Of a stretch of 64,000 bases of DNA, positions 13,488 to 24,019 are shown piece by piece. This DNA is from Flaccisagitta enflata. Taxonomy: Eukaryota; Chaetognatha; Sagittoidea; Aphragmophora. Under the pieces are notes generated by a model. The model did no database searches. It saw only the letters and a program-made list of their open reading frames with translations, and was not told the origin of the DNA. How positions within the stretch are numbered: the first letter of the stretch is position 1; the number at the start of each line of letters is the position of its first letter. Location of the stretch: positions 15,066,001-15,130,000 of the forward strand of contig OZ231128.1 of NCBI GenBank assembly GCA_965153355.1, given 5' to 3'. A program made the translations under genes and the position numbers.

Positions 13488-13751
13488 TGACAAAACTTAG
13501 GAAACCATCAGATGGACAGACAAAGCCTCTATAGAGTCGCTTGTGCAAGACATCAAGACTGAAGAAACAAAATTACAAAATTACTATGTTCTAGACAGTT
13601 TTTTGGGTGTAATGTACTGAAAGATACAAGAAATCAGAAATATTGATTCAAAATCAATATAGAAAAGTTATTAGGCCATTAGGGTAAAATGCCTATGACG
13701 GACACTTTTTATTTGAGGTGAGGATCACAGTAATCACCGTTAAGGTAGAGC

Positions 13752-13763
13752 ACCACCAAGAAG
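13752..13763. repeat. Target-site duplication, left (12 bp)
   Basis: ACCACCAAGAAG here and again at 20057-20068. Copy B has the single, unoccupied site at 45897-45908. Confidence 0.92.
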
Positions 13764-13891
13764 ACGGCCCAAAAACGCAGCCTTTCCGTGGTGGGCCAAT
13801 CCCGGCGTGACTACATCTATGCTGGGGCAAGCTGCGTCCAACAAGAAACCCCAATCCAACGGAATTCCCTTTTCGTCGGTTAGCGTCACCT

Positions 13892-15010
13892 TTGACCAGT
13901 CGGGTGGCGCCTAACTGGTTGTGTGGCTGGTCAAACTCTAACTCCCCCTCTCGTCTCCTCGTCCTCCTCCTCCTTCTCATCTCCGGCATTCATCCTCACC
14001 CTGGCCCTCATCGACAAACTCCTCCTCCTCGTCCTCGCCCTGCCTCTCACGCGATCCCACGGATTCTCCAACTTAATACAAACGGCATAAACACTTCGAA
14101 ACGTGAGATTGCCGAATTTCTCCACGAGAACAATGTCAAGGTCGCTGCTATCCAAGAGACGAAACTCGGTGCTAAACACTCGGATCCATCGTTTCCGGGC
14201 TACGCAGTTCTGGGGCGCAACCGTCCTCCTCGGCCTGTCCGCCCTGATGGCGCTCCTAGTGGAGATGGCGGTCGTCTCATTTTTCTTATCCATAACAACG
14301 TCGAATTTTCTCCTATTGACACCGACAACCTCACTCGCAACGAATCGTTTCTTGAAGTTCAAGCCATCCAACTTCACCTTCGTCATTTCTCTTTCGCCAT
14401 CTACAATGTGTATATACCGTCTGTTTCCTCTTGTGACGCTAACTATGTGCCTAATTTTGATCGTCTCCTCAACCACGCCTCTGGCGATGCGATCTTCGTC
14501 GGAGACTTCAATGCCCATTCTGAAAACTGGTTCTCCAATAACGACGACGACCGTGGTCTCTCTTTTCTCGTCGTGATCGACTCTTCAGACTTCGCCATCC
14601 TCAACGCCGACGCTCATACTCGTATCTCCTCCTCCTCCTCTCCTGACGTCTCCCTCATCTCCGCCCATCTCGCCTCCTCCGTCTCCTGGTCTGTCCCTCA
14701 AGTTGTCTCTGGTTCTTTCTCCTCACGCCCCGTTAATTCTGATCACCTTCCTATCCTGCTCTCTTTTGATGATCCTCTGTACCAACGTGACTTCAACAAC
14801 TCCAACATTCGAACTCGCCGTTCTTTCGTCAACTTGCGGAAAGCTGATTGGTCTAAATTTTCTGCGGAGCTCGACACTTTCCTTCCCTCAACCCCACCGT
14901 CCTCCTGTGCCAAAGGCGAGGAAATACTGCGTAAAGCCGTCCTTAAATCTGCCCCACGTAACATTCCGGCCGGATACCGACGAGACTTTGTGCCTAACTT
15001 GCCCGCGGCC
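13892..15010 (+). pseudogene. Retrotransposon endonuclease domain (APE type)
   Basis: This is the N-terminal part of the element's polyprotein; it would nick target DNA. A hydrophobic leader at residues 21-31 leads into SGIHPHPGP, a motif common at the start of such ORFs and reminiscent of 2A-like peptides. The endonuclease follows: Asn62 in ILQLNTNGI, catalytic Glu89 in IQETKL, YNVYIP at 171-176, GDFNAHS at 204-210, Asp252 in SPDVSL, and SDHLP at 283-287. All expected catalytic residues are present. The frame continues to 15214, but from about 15001 the coding sense moves to another frame, where the text RSLSDLL, a TGA at 15031-15033 and NLQDPEIAVLEREI is found. So one indel and one nonsense codon separate it from the reverse transcriptase. 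Confidence 0.9.
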
Positions 15011-15033
15011 GGTCCTTGTCAGATTTATTATGA

Positions 15034-16680
15034 GCCGCCAATCTACAGGATCCGGAGATCGCTGTCCTTGAAAGGGAAATTCGAGACATCTGCGATAAGG
15101 CAGCGCACGAGGAGTTCGCAAAAGAATTGGAAGACACCAATTATGAAACGAATTCCCCGAAATTTGTCAATTTGGTTCGCCGCTTGTCAGGAAAACGCGT
15201 GTATCGTCCACTGAACCAGCCCATCACGTTCAGTGGTAAGGTTAAGACCAAGCGTGCATCAATCGTCAAAGATTGGAATGAGCAATTTTCTTCGGTTGGT
15301 CCTCATCGCCATCTGCGAGTCACCCGTCGAGTTCTCAGGAAGATCAGGAAAAAGAAAATTGATCAAAATTATCTTCCTTTCAGCAATAAAGACACTCTTA
15401 ATGCTATAAAGCGCGCCAAGGCATCCACTGCTGCCGGTCCAGACAGTATAACCATGGTTCACCTTAAGCATTTCGGTCCAATCACCATCCGCTTTTTAAC
15501 CCATATCTTTAATCTGTCTATCTCCCGTTCTGAGCTCCCGTCTATCTGGAAAAAGGCCCACATTATCCCTGTTCCTAAGCCTGGCAAAAACCCTCTCCTG
15601 TCAACATCTTATCGGCCTATCTCCCTTCTCTGCCCTGCCTCTAAAGTCCTGGAACGCCTCATCCTCCCCCTTCTCACACCGTCCCTGTCTCCCTCTGCAA
15701 ATCAACATGGCTTTCGCACTCAGCATTCGACGACCACTGCTCTTCTTCCTACTGCCACTAAAATCGCCGACGGATTTAATTCTCACAAACCTGCTCTTCG
15801 AACTGCCATTGTAGCCATTGACATCTCTAAGGCTTTTGACTCCGTCCAACACTCGCTCCTCCTCGAAGCCATCTGTGAAACCAACCTCCATGCCAACATC
15901 GTTCATTGGCTTGCTGCCTACCTGCGTGGCCGTCAGTACCGTGTGCTGTGGCAAGGCGCCGAGTCTCCGTGGAGAAACATCAAAACTGGCGTCCCCCAAG
16001 GCTCTGTCCTTGGACCAGTGTTGTTTAATTTCTTTGTATCGGACTGCCCCATCTCTGCGCCGTCTTATGCCGATGATTTCCAAATCATCAAGTCGGCTGT
16101 TGAGGTGGCTGACTTGGAGTGTCAGCTGCAGCACGACATTGATGCTGTTGAAGCTTGGGCTGCAAGGAAGATGCTCGTCATTGAACCAACTAAGTCGTCT
16201 GTCACCCTCCTGACGCCTGACCGCGCGCGAGAATCACACACTCATCCTCAAGTTCTTATCTCCGGTCATCCCGTGCCTCTTGAGTAGATGCCGAAGATTC
16301 TGGGTGTCAGATTTGACACCCACTTTTGCTTTGGCGACCACGCAAAGGATGTCGTCACCTCTTGTCGCAACAAGCTGCGCATCCTCCGCGCTCTTGCGGG
16401 CACTGGTTGGGGATGCCCCAAAGAACTTCTGTTGAAAACCTACAAGGTCTACGTTGAGCCAAAGGTCGTCTGAGCCGTCTGGTCCCCCAATGTCAGCCAA
16501 TCGTCCATTGATAAGATTCAAGCCGTCCAGAATTCCGCGTTGCGTATTGCTACGGGCTGTCACTCGAGTACGCCTGTGGATCACCTCCAACAAGAAGCCA
16601 AGATTTTGCCTGTTGATGATCATCTTAAGTTGCTTAGCGCCCAACAACTTGCTTCCTTTATGCGCCCATCTCACCCATCA
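15034..16680 (+). pseudogene. Retrotransposon reverse transcriptase domain
   Basis: The frame is open from 15034 to 16287. Numbering from the ATG at 15127, motifs are GPDSI at 104-108, YRPISLLC at 162-169, NQHGFR at 192-197, AIDISKAFDSV with catalytic Asp232, GVPQGSVLGPVLFN at 288-301, and the YADD active site at 314-317 (nucleotides 16066-16077). A TAG at 16285-16287 and a TGA at 16471-16473 interrupt the thumb and connection region. The same frame then continues through QNSALRIATG and TPVDHLQQE, typical of Jockey-type elements, up to the nested insertion at 16681. The active-site residues are intact but the copy cannot make the full protein by standard decoding. Confidence 0.92.
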
Positions 16681-17511
16681 CACGCCCCTTCCTAACTGAG
16701 GTAACTTTTTAAAAATGCCTCAGCATTGACACCTATGCAGGGCTGTTATATACATGTAGACGAATGTAACCATGCAAAAAACAAAAAATTCTGTTGGGAT
16801 TTTTACGAGAAAATGCCGTAAAATGCCGTAAAAAGCCATAAAAATGGCATTTTTGACCATTATATCGCATTTAACTGATTCAAAAACAGCGACTCTTGTC
16901 TGATAGTGCTGATGTGGCACTGACACACTATCACGCAAAGGTTCAAGTGAAGCTGTCACCATTGGGTATCATTTTATGCCGTAAAATGCCGTTAAAAGCG
17001 CATTTTTGACTGTTTTTTCAGTATTACCCTTTTATAAAGTGTGACATTCACTTGAGAACTACCCAAAAATGGATACTGTGGCATAAGACACTCAAATATT
17101 TACATTTCAAAGTAAAGCGCAGAGATTTGGTCACGCATGGAAGCCGTAAAAGGTCGTAATTTGCCGTTAAAATGGCATTTTTGGCAGTTTTTAGGGTAAA
17201 TCTTCTCAAGAAACTGCCCGATAAGTCAGAAATTGATAAAAAAATAATGAGATGGCATTGAAACACATCTCTGCCAATACCCAGGTCAGCCCATCATTAT
17301 ATAATATCATATCAGGCCGCAAGAATACCGTAAAAATAGCATTTTTGACCATTTCTCAGTTATTTTACTCTCACATTCACTTGAAAACTGCAAGAAAAGG
17401 GTAATTGAGGTATGTGTCACACTTTTATCAAAACTTCAAAACACATCTACATGATTAGGTCACCTTTGAAGGCCATTAAAGGCCGAAAACCGCTGTAAAA
17501 CTAGCCTTTTT

Positions 17512-18060
17512 GGGGAGCGGCCCCAAAGGGGACGAAGTCCTGTAGGACACAGGGGGACTTTCGTTCATCATTCCATTATTCCATCCATCCGTTCATCTCC
17601 CCAAGGCCCTCTCAGGCCTGAAATCTGCCCTCTCAGGCCTGAAATCTACCCTCTCAGGCCTGAAATCTGCCCTCTCACGCCTTGAATCTGCCCTCTCAGG
17701 CCTGAAATCTGCCCTCTCAGGCCTGAATTCTGCCCTCTCCAGTCTGAATTCTGCCCTCTCAGGCCTGAAATCTGCCCTCTCAGGCTTTAAATCTGCTCTC
17801 ACAGATTCAAGGTTTGAGAGGGCAGATTTCAGGCCTGAGAGGGTAGATTCAAGGCCTGAGAGGGCAGATTTCAGGCCTGAGAGGGCCTGGGGGGAACAGA
17901 TGGACGGATGGACAAAATGATGAACGAAAGTCCCCCTGTGTTCTACAGGACTTTGTCCCCTTTGGGGCCGCTGCCCTGCTTCCTCGCACTCTAATTCACC
18001 ATTATGCAAAGCAGGGCAACAGGTATCGCTGACCCCATATTGCCCTTGGGCGACCTGTTT
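17512..18060. repeat. Complete minisatellite cassette, 21-bp type
   Basis: Arm GGGAGCGGCCCCAAAGGGG plus GACGAAGTCCTGTAGGACAC, about ten units of CTCTCAGGCCTGAAATCTGCC, and then the same unit in inverted orientation from about 17810. It closes with the complementary arm, then GGGCAACAGGTATCGCTGAC and GGGCGACCTGTT. Arms and unit orientation make it a near-palindrome. The long PERADFRPERAEF frame on the minus strand follows from a unit length of seven codons and is not taken as a gene. Confidence 0.8.
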
Positions 18061-18124
18061 TCGTTCAAATGATGAATGTGACGTTACATCATTTATTCCT
18101 AGTTCATATTGGATTTGAATTTAG

Positions 18125-18126
<2 letters not shown>

Positions 18127-18158
<32 letters not shown>

Positions 18159-18219
18159 AAGCGTGCATGTGCGTGTATGTGTATTTGAGTATGCGCGCAC
18201 ATGTATGTGTGCGTGTGCA

Positions 18220-18252
<33 letters not shown>
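18127..18252. repeat. (GT)n array, interrupted
   Basis: GT/CA repeats with CGTGCATG-type interruptions, inside the nested foldback element. Confidence 0.9.
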
Positions 18253-18255
<3 letters not shown>

Positions 18256-19289
18256 TGTATTTGAAATGCCTTTTTAAAGGCATTTTATGGCATAGGAATA
18301 TACAGAATGATAGCGTATTGACTCAGGTGTGGATGGTTTGCAGTGCCTAATCGTCAATATTTGTCAATTTCTGAAAAAAGAAGCAGTGATTTGGGCAAAC
18401 GGTACCTACTAAATTGTCAAGAGCGGCATATTACAGCCCTTAACGGCGTTTTAATCTGACTAAATCACAACGCTATATTATGAAATGTGAGTCTCAGGCC
18501 CAAAAATCCATATTCTAGTGGTTTTCAAAGAAATGTTGTGGTATGAAAGTTGGACAACATTACTACTCAACCCCACTTTACCAAAAGATGAGAGCCTTTG
18601 GAGCTCTCAATGTTAGAGACCTAAAAAAATGGTGAAAAATACTGATTTTACGGCATTTTTACGGCAAAAAATGATATTATATAAGGACGAACTAACCAGA
18701 TCATTTGCATAGATACTTTCAAGTGCCATTTTGTCATTGTTTAAACAATTTCTGATGAGAGTAATAGTTTTTTCTGCAAATTTGCCCCAAAAAATGCTAA
18801 AAATGCCATATTTTTGGTGATTTATGACCTTTTACGGCATTCAAATGAGACCAAATATCTGCGCTACATGTTGAAGCTTATATATGTGTGTCTCTTAGGC
18901 TCTAATACCCATTTTTTGGCACTTTATGAGTAACTATCAACCTTCCTGAGAGGCTAATACTGAAAAAAGGTAAATAATGGACTTTTAACGGCAGATTACG
19001 GCCTAAAGTTATGTCCAATGGTGTCGTCTTTACTTCAATCTTTGCACATATGTGTCTCAGTGCTAGATCAACACTGTTTGGCTACAGCCGCTGTTTTTGA
19101 GCCAGTTTAACCCAACAAAATGGTCAAAAATGCCATTTTTACGGCTTTTTACGGCATTTTCTCGTAAAAATCCCAACAGAATTTTTTGTTTTTTGCATAG
19201 TTACATTCGTCAACATGTATATAACAGCCCTGCATGGGTGCCAATGCTGAGGCATTTTTAAAAAGTTACCTCAGTTAGGAAGGGGCGTG

Positions 19290-19749
19290 ATCACACGCCG
19301 TTGTCACCACGCCTTCTGGCCCTCGTCCTCAGAAGGAAACACTGCAATCCAAACATGTTGCCAAAGTTGCTCCTCTTCTGACTAATAATGTCCTTCCACC
19401 TCATGAGTACAAAGCCGCTTTGAAAAGCCTCCATACCGATGCTGTCTCTGCCTCTTTTTCTCACCTTGGCAACAATCCTGTCTTAAATGCAAAACCTCCT
19501 GAAGTCTCCCAGTCTGAGAAACGTCTTACACGATTACAACGCACTACGCTTGCGCAGCTTCACTCTGGCCATTGCAAATTAGTTCGTGAGTATGCTGTTC
19601 GCATCGGCATCACTAAGTCGGCGATTTGCCCAGAGTGCCTCGTCAGGCGGCACTCCCTTAGCCACGTCTTTAACTGCGATGCGACGCCTACCGACTTACA
19701 GTGCAACCCCGCAATAACAACCTCGCTTTTAAAGGTTCCCCATCAATAA
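19290..19749 (+). pseudogene. Retrotransposon C-terminal zinc-binding region
   Basis: This is the 3' continuation of the reverse-transcriptase frame after the nested element. It reads in the same frame as the upstream part once that element is removed. The text TRLQRTTLAQLHSGHC, YAVRIGITKSAICPEC, HSLSHVFNC and ATPTDL matches the C-terminus of Jockey-type polyproteins, where a CxxC...HxxxxC cluster is thought to bind nucleic acid. It ends SLLKVPHQ at a stop at 19747-19749. No lesion is seen in this part. Confidence 0.88.
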
Positions 19750-20135
19750 AGGTCAATATTTTGAGGTCCTAAATGATAGTTTTTAATGTGATTTCACTTC
19801 TCTTTAAAGGTTATCCTGAGATAAAGGTGAAAAATATTCAGTCCCAATGGGACCGATGAGGCGGGGTCCTACTGTATCTTTTATCGACCTTTGGGAGAAT
19901 CCAATTCGCGTGTGCAGCTTCCTTCAAACCCTTTGTGCCTTTTCTTCCCTTCGCCAGCCGGATTCCCCGCCCTCCCTTTGCCCACCACCGGAACCGCCGC
20001 CTTAGGCTCCCTTGGATTTCTACGCGATTTCATCGCCTGGGGAAACAACAACAACAACCACCAAGAAGCGATTTGTTTTATTTTGCCCTCATTTTTAAGC
20101 AAATAATCCCATGAGTGACGCCTTTTTGATCCTCA

Positions 20136-20333
20136 TTAGTCGCGTGCTACGCGACTCTACATCCCCCTTTGTTGTTTCGTCCGTCCGTCTGTCTGTCTGT
20201 CCATTCGTCGGTCGTTTTTTTTTGGTTTTTGTGGTCTTTGGCTTCACTGCTCCTGCCAAAATGATGAAGTGACCTCAAATATGGCCCCTGCCCACCCGCA
20301 CGCGACTTAGGTAGCCGCGTATCCGGCCTTGTT
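20136..20333 (-). mobile_element. Helentron-like short element (GTGC subtype)
   Basis: On the plus strand: hairpin AGTCGCGTGCTACGCGACT, a GTCC/GTCT run, GCCCCTGCCCACCC, distal word GCACGCGACT, and the end GTATCCGGCCTTGTT. Distal and hairpin words are complementary at all 10 positions. The homologue in B is 45976-46192. Confidence 0.88.
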
Positions 20334-20924
20334 TTCTCAAAATAAAGGATGAAACTAGAAAATCCCCTTGGTGGCCCAAATTGTAATGAGCTACCACATG
20401 ATATCCCACATGGCCTTTCTCATCATTCTAATGTTGACTACACTTTTTATCTTTTATAAGAACGTCATTTTTTTTTGAAGGCTTCATGTTTTTAAAAAAT
20501 CAATGCTTTCAAGCCTTCAACGTTCTTAAGATGTTCTTAAATATCTGCTAGCTAGAAGGCTTCATATAAGAACCGTTCTTAATCCTGATCAAATTCCAAC
20601 AACAGATGAAATACAATTAAACGAAAGACTTTATGCAAAGAAGCACGTGTAATTACATCAACTAAAAACTAAAGTGACGAAAAATAAACAAACAAAAGAA
20701 ATATCTCTTTTAACATGAAGGTTTTGCAATGGAGTTTTGACAAAATCTGCACTGTTGGTCAGTACATGTATGCTGGTGATGAAATACGAATTTAGTTCTT
20801 GAGAAAAACCGTTTGTGCAACAAAAGGTTCTATTGTTTAACTGTTGAAGATGCAGAAGCGCTGAGTTAACAATCTTAATCCTTGCAATGTTCAGGCAAAA
20901 GTGATAGGTGTAAATTGTTTTTAA

Positions 20925-21085
20925 ATTGTAACTTTTTTGTTGTTGTAATTGTTGTAGTAGTTGTTTTTTCGTTGTTGTAATTGTTGTAGTAGTTGTTTTT
21001 TTGTTGTCGTTATTGTTGATGTAATTTTCGTTTTTGTGTAATTGTATTGTTAATGTTGTTTTGTTTTTGTTTTTTTGTTTTGTCT
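20925..21085. repeat. TTG-rich imperfect repeat
   Basis: Degenerate TTGTTGTAATTGTTGTAG repeats, matched by 46771-46935 in copy B. Confidence 0.7.
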
Positions 21086-21476
21086 TTCCTTTTGTTAATT
21101 AGTTACTACCGTACAAAGGGAGAGTGAGAAAGCAGATGAAACTTAAACGTTGGGGACGTGAGCTGGAAATTAAAACAGAAAGAGTATTAAAAGGGTCCCA
21201 TTTTTTAACTCTCGATTGAATTTTGTTTGTACAAATTGTCGTTGGGTCACAAACCAATGTCCTTCACGTTCCAAATTCTAATTTGTCGTTGAAGTCTTAA
21301 AGGCGATCGAGAAGCATTATTGTCAAGAGTTCCCTCATTTGTTCATTTACAAATACAGCAACGGTCACACGGTTCTTTGCGTCTTCATATTTCTCATTCG
21401 AGTCAATCTTAACAGATCCATTCAAAAGATCTTAACACTTTTTTGGTGATAGTCATTTTGTCAAAAAGACACAATC

Positions 21477-21710
21477 TCACATGCGCATCCAAGCCCACGT
21501 CAACCGCGTCAGTCGGTAAGACAACGAAGCGCCGATGACGAAAATGTAGATAGACAACGTAACGCCCGAGAGAGGGTGAATCGGAAGTAGTAGGATAAAG
21601 AGGATGAGTGACATGAAGCAATCGAAAAGGGTGAAAATGAGGAGGTAGGAGGCGTAACGCAGGTGAGATACCAAAGAGGGTAAATCGACGAAGTCATCAA
21701 CTTGAGACAT
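21477..21710 (-). CDS. Small two-helix membrane ORF, hypothetical (copy A)
   Basis: 77 residues from the ATG in MSQVDDFVDLPSLV. Two hydrophobic segments are visible: about residues 20-42 (LIFTLFDCFMSLILFILLLP) and about 47-64. The frame also runs upstream through INIAVDFGRAS into a GA array, so it could be the last exon of a longer gene. Copy B keeps it with only two conservative changes but a TAG four codons earlier. Similarity between copies is no higher than in surrounding non-coding DNA, so coding status is uncertain. Family not recognised. Confidence 0.35.
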   Translation of the reverse strand: MSQVDDFVDLPSLVSHLRYASYLLIFTLFDCFMSLILFILLLPIHPLSGVTLSIYIFVIGASLSYRLTRLTWAWMRM

Positions 21711-21769
21711 GTTTGAAGCGCGTCCGAAGTCCACTGCAATGTTGATCGAGTGTTGTTTGTTTATGCAAG

Positions 21770-21776
<7 letters not shown>

Positions 21777-21847
<71 letters not shown>

Positions 21848-21849
21848 GC
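21777..21849. repeat. (GA)n array
   Basis: About 73 bp; the homologue at 47623-47674 is shorter. Confidence 0.95.
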
Positions 21850-21870
21850 TCCAAGCAAGTAAAACATTAA

Positions 21871-23250
21871 TCAAACGAGGCAGATTTCCACTTCGTTGAT
21901 TTTGACAGGGGAAATGTAATCGACGTCGTCAGAATCGGGGAATTCGACCCAAAGCTTGTCAAGCTGAGTGTTGTAGTAAACCACTGATCCAGTAGCCCAA
22001 CCATTTGCGTACAAAGCCTTGATATTTCGGCTGACAAGGTGATGGGTGTAGTCTCGATCTTCAACATTGTTGTCACCCAAACCAGTATCTTCCCCCTCTA
22101 GGTCAACGGGAGCTGACTCTTCCTCCTCCTCCACCTCCTCCTGTGCAACTTCCGCATCTCCCTCTTCCTCAACTCCTTCGACCCTTTCACAGTTGACTTC
22201 CGGGAGCGCTGTCCCAGGCTCAATGTAGCAAGCCGGGGGAGGGATGACATAGTCTTCAAGACCCTCTGGCTTTATGGCATCATCATCTGTTCCATCAGCT
22301 GTCATTAGACAACCGGTTTTCTGAAATGCTCGGTAGAGAAAGTTGCAATACTCGGGGCCTGTGAGCTTTCCCCATGCTTTCCCACACCAATGTGTGATGA
22401 GGATTCGCCGATCCTTTGCAGTGAGCTTCTGTTCCTCATTGTACCAGAGCGCGCAATTCTCATCGTCCATGAGCCATTCTTGCTGCTCTTGGCCAACGAA
22501 ATTCTTGAGCAACCTGGCTGGGCCAGCATCAACGGGCTGCCAGATATCCGTCAGGTTTGGGGGCCCATACCAAACTACACCTCCAAGTTGAGAAACTGCC
22601 TCTCAAAACTCGGGGTTCTGCTGGCCAGTCAAGTTGTCACAGTAAAGGACAAATCTGTCCAAGTTCCTGACAGTGGGCTCTAGGGTTTTCTTTACCCATT
22701 CCACGGAAAATGCTTTGTCAGCCCAAGCTTTTTCTTGAAAGTACACATCCACATCTTTGGACCATGCGAGCTTTTCCTCGGTTGTAACCCGGCCTTTTCC
22801 TCGGAATATGACTGACAGACGTGGGTTCAGACCATCTGGGCGTAGACAAATTTGCAACGAGCATTGTCGCTTTTCAAGGCCACATCCTGGTTGAGCAAGC
22901 CAGACTTTTTTTTTGTTTTGGTCTTCCCCCTTCTCAGTGTGATCGTAAGTCTTGTTCCCATAGAGGACAAACGGCATGGGAGACTGATCGACGTTAAGTC
23001 TCTGATGTGGCTTGAATCGTCCCCATTTGGGGTCGTAGGCATCATTGAACCCAGTGCGTATCAATTTTTCCCTGGTGGTGGCATGCCACTTTTTGAGGGC
23101 AGGAACTGATGCTTTTTTTGACAATTTCTTACTCCGCTGTTTGGCCCACATTCGAATGTCATACTTTTTGATGAAGTTCTGGATCATATGCTGACAATGC
23201 GCGGCGGCAGGGTTTCCAGAAAGCTCTCTCTCGATCTTGTTTGTTTTCAT
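21871..23250 (-). pseudogene. pogo-like DDE transposase, catalytic part (copy A)
   Basis: Minus-strand reading from MKTNKIEREL. Residues 50-105 carry WHATTREKLIRTG, DPKWGRF and NVDQSPMPFV (first catalytic Asp, residue 88); VLYCDNLTG holds the second Asp (205). A TGA at 22603-22605 stops the frame after PEF. The same frame then continues EAVSQLGGVVWYGPP and TDIWQPVDAG, whose Asp is the third catalytic residue, 36 positions after the second. It goes on to an acidic C-terminal tail (to 21871). This is the DDE_1 arrangement of pogo/Fot-like transposases. The N-terminal DNA-binding part lies beyond a pyrimidine array at 24020-24638. The TGA is shared with copy B and so predates the duplication. 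A CGA codon mutated to TGA is the simplest reading. Confidence 0.85.
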
Positions 23251-23289
23251 CCAGAGTCAACGCGACGGCCTAACAACAAGAGCTTGTCA

Positions 23290-23905
23290 ATACACTCCTT
23301 TCTTCCTTTGTCTTCTTTTTTTCTCTTTTATTCATTTCCCCCTTCTTTTGATCATCCTTTTTTATTCTTTTCTTCATCAACTTTGCTTAATCATTTTTTT
23401 CTCTTTAAGGTTTCCTTTTTTATTTTTTTTTCTTCTTTTTCTTTTGTTATTTATTTTTTTCTTTTTCTCTATCCTTTCTCACAATTCTTTTTTTTTTCCT
23501 ACCTTTTTCTCTGTTGTCCTTTTGTTTCATTCCCTTTTCGCTCTTTCTTTGTTTTGTTTTTACTTTTTTCATACTTGTTTATTCCTCTCATCCTCTCTTC
23601 CTATCTTCCTTTTTCATACATTCTCTTCGTTTCTCTTCCTTTCTTCCTCTCTTCCTTTTTCATGCCCATACTTTTTCTTTCTTTTTTTCTTTCTTTCTTT
23701 TTTTCTTTCTTTCTTTCCTTCTTTCCTTCTCTCCTTCTTTCTTTCCTTCTTTCCTTCTTTCCTTCTTTCTTTCCTTCTTTCCTTCTTTCCTTCTTTCCTT
23801 CTTTCTTTCTTTCTTTCTTTTCTTTCTTTTCTTTCTTTTCTTTTTTTTTCTTTCTTTTCTTTTTTTTTTCTTTTTCTTCTTTTTTTCTTTTTCTTTCTTT
23901 CTTTT

Positions 23906-23976
<71 letters not shown>

Positions 23977-23992
23977 CTTTCTTCCTTCCTTT
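23290..23992. repeat. Polypyrimidine TTTC/TTCC array, 0.7 kb
   Basis: Begins as T/C-rich degenerate DNA and becomes a regular TTTC array. It splits the transposase relic. The homologous tract in B (49120-49698) ends at the deletion junction. Confidence 0.95.
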
Positions 23993-24019
23993 CGAGGACA
24001 GATTATGAAATGATTTACT

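Larger units (their letters stand above)
16681..19289. mobile_element. 2.6 kb foldback element nested in the retrotransposon
   Basis: The two ends are long inverted repeats of about 140 bp. The left end begins CACGCCCCTTCCTAACTGAG and continues through AATTCTGTTGGGATTTTTAC; the right end is its complement. ATCA (or, read longer, ATCACACGCC) is duplicated at 16677 and 19290. Removing the element with one duplication rejoins the retrotransposon frame exactly (2613 bases, divisible by 3). The interior repeats the word TTTTACGGCATTTTT and its complement many times, and holds a minisatellite cassette and a GT array. There is no transposase, so the superfamily is unassigned. Confidence 0.85.
13764..20056 (+). 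mobile_element. Jockey-superfamily non-LTR retrotransposon, 6.3 kb with a nested element
   Basis: Both boundaries are set by the 12-bp target-site duplication and by the empty site in copy B. It has a 5' UTR of about 128 bp beginning ACGGCCCAAAAACGCAGCC, one coding region (endonuclease, reverse transcriptase, C-terminal zinc-binding region), a 3' UTR of about 300 bp, and a 3' end of AAC repeats instead of poly(A). There is no LTR and no RNase H. A 2.6 kb foldback element is inserted near the 3' end of the coding region. Without it the element would be about 3.7 kb, close to the expected size for this type. The copy is dead (one frameshift and three nonsense codons) but its ends look complete. 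Confidence 0.92.

Noticed and set aside
17593-18009. 138-residue repeat protein of PERADFRP type
   Set aside because: A 21-bp unit keeps one frame open by chance. The frame crosses cassette arms and changes unit orientation, and similar frames appear in other cassettes with different sequence.
20136-20333. tRNA-derived SINE as explanation of the GTCY element family
   Set aside because: No A- or B-box is present, while hairpin end, asymmetrical inverted words and tetranucleotide core fit Helentron-type elements better.
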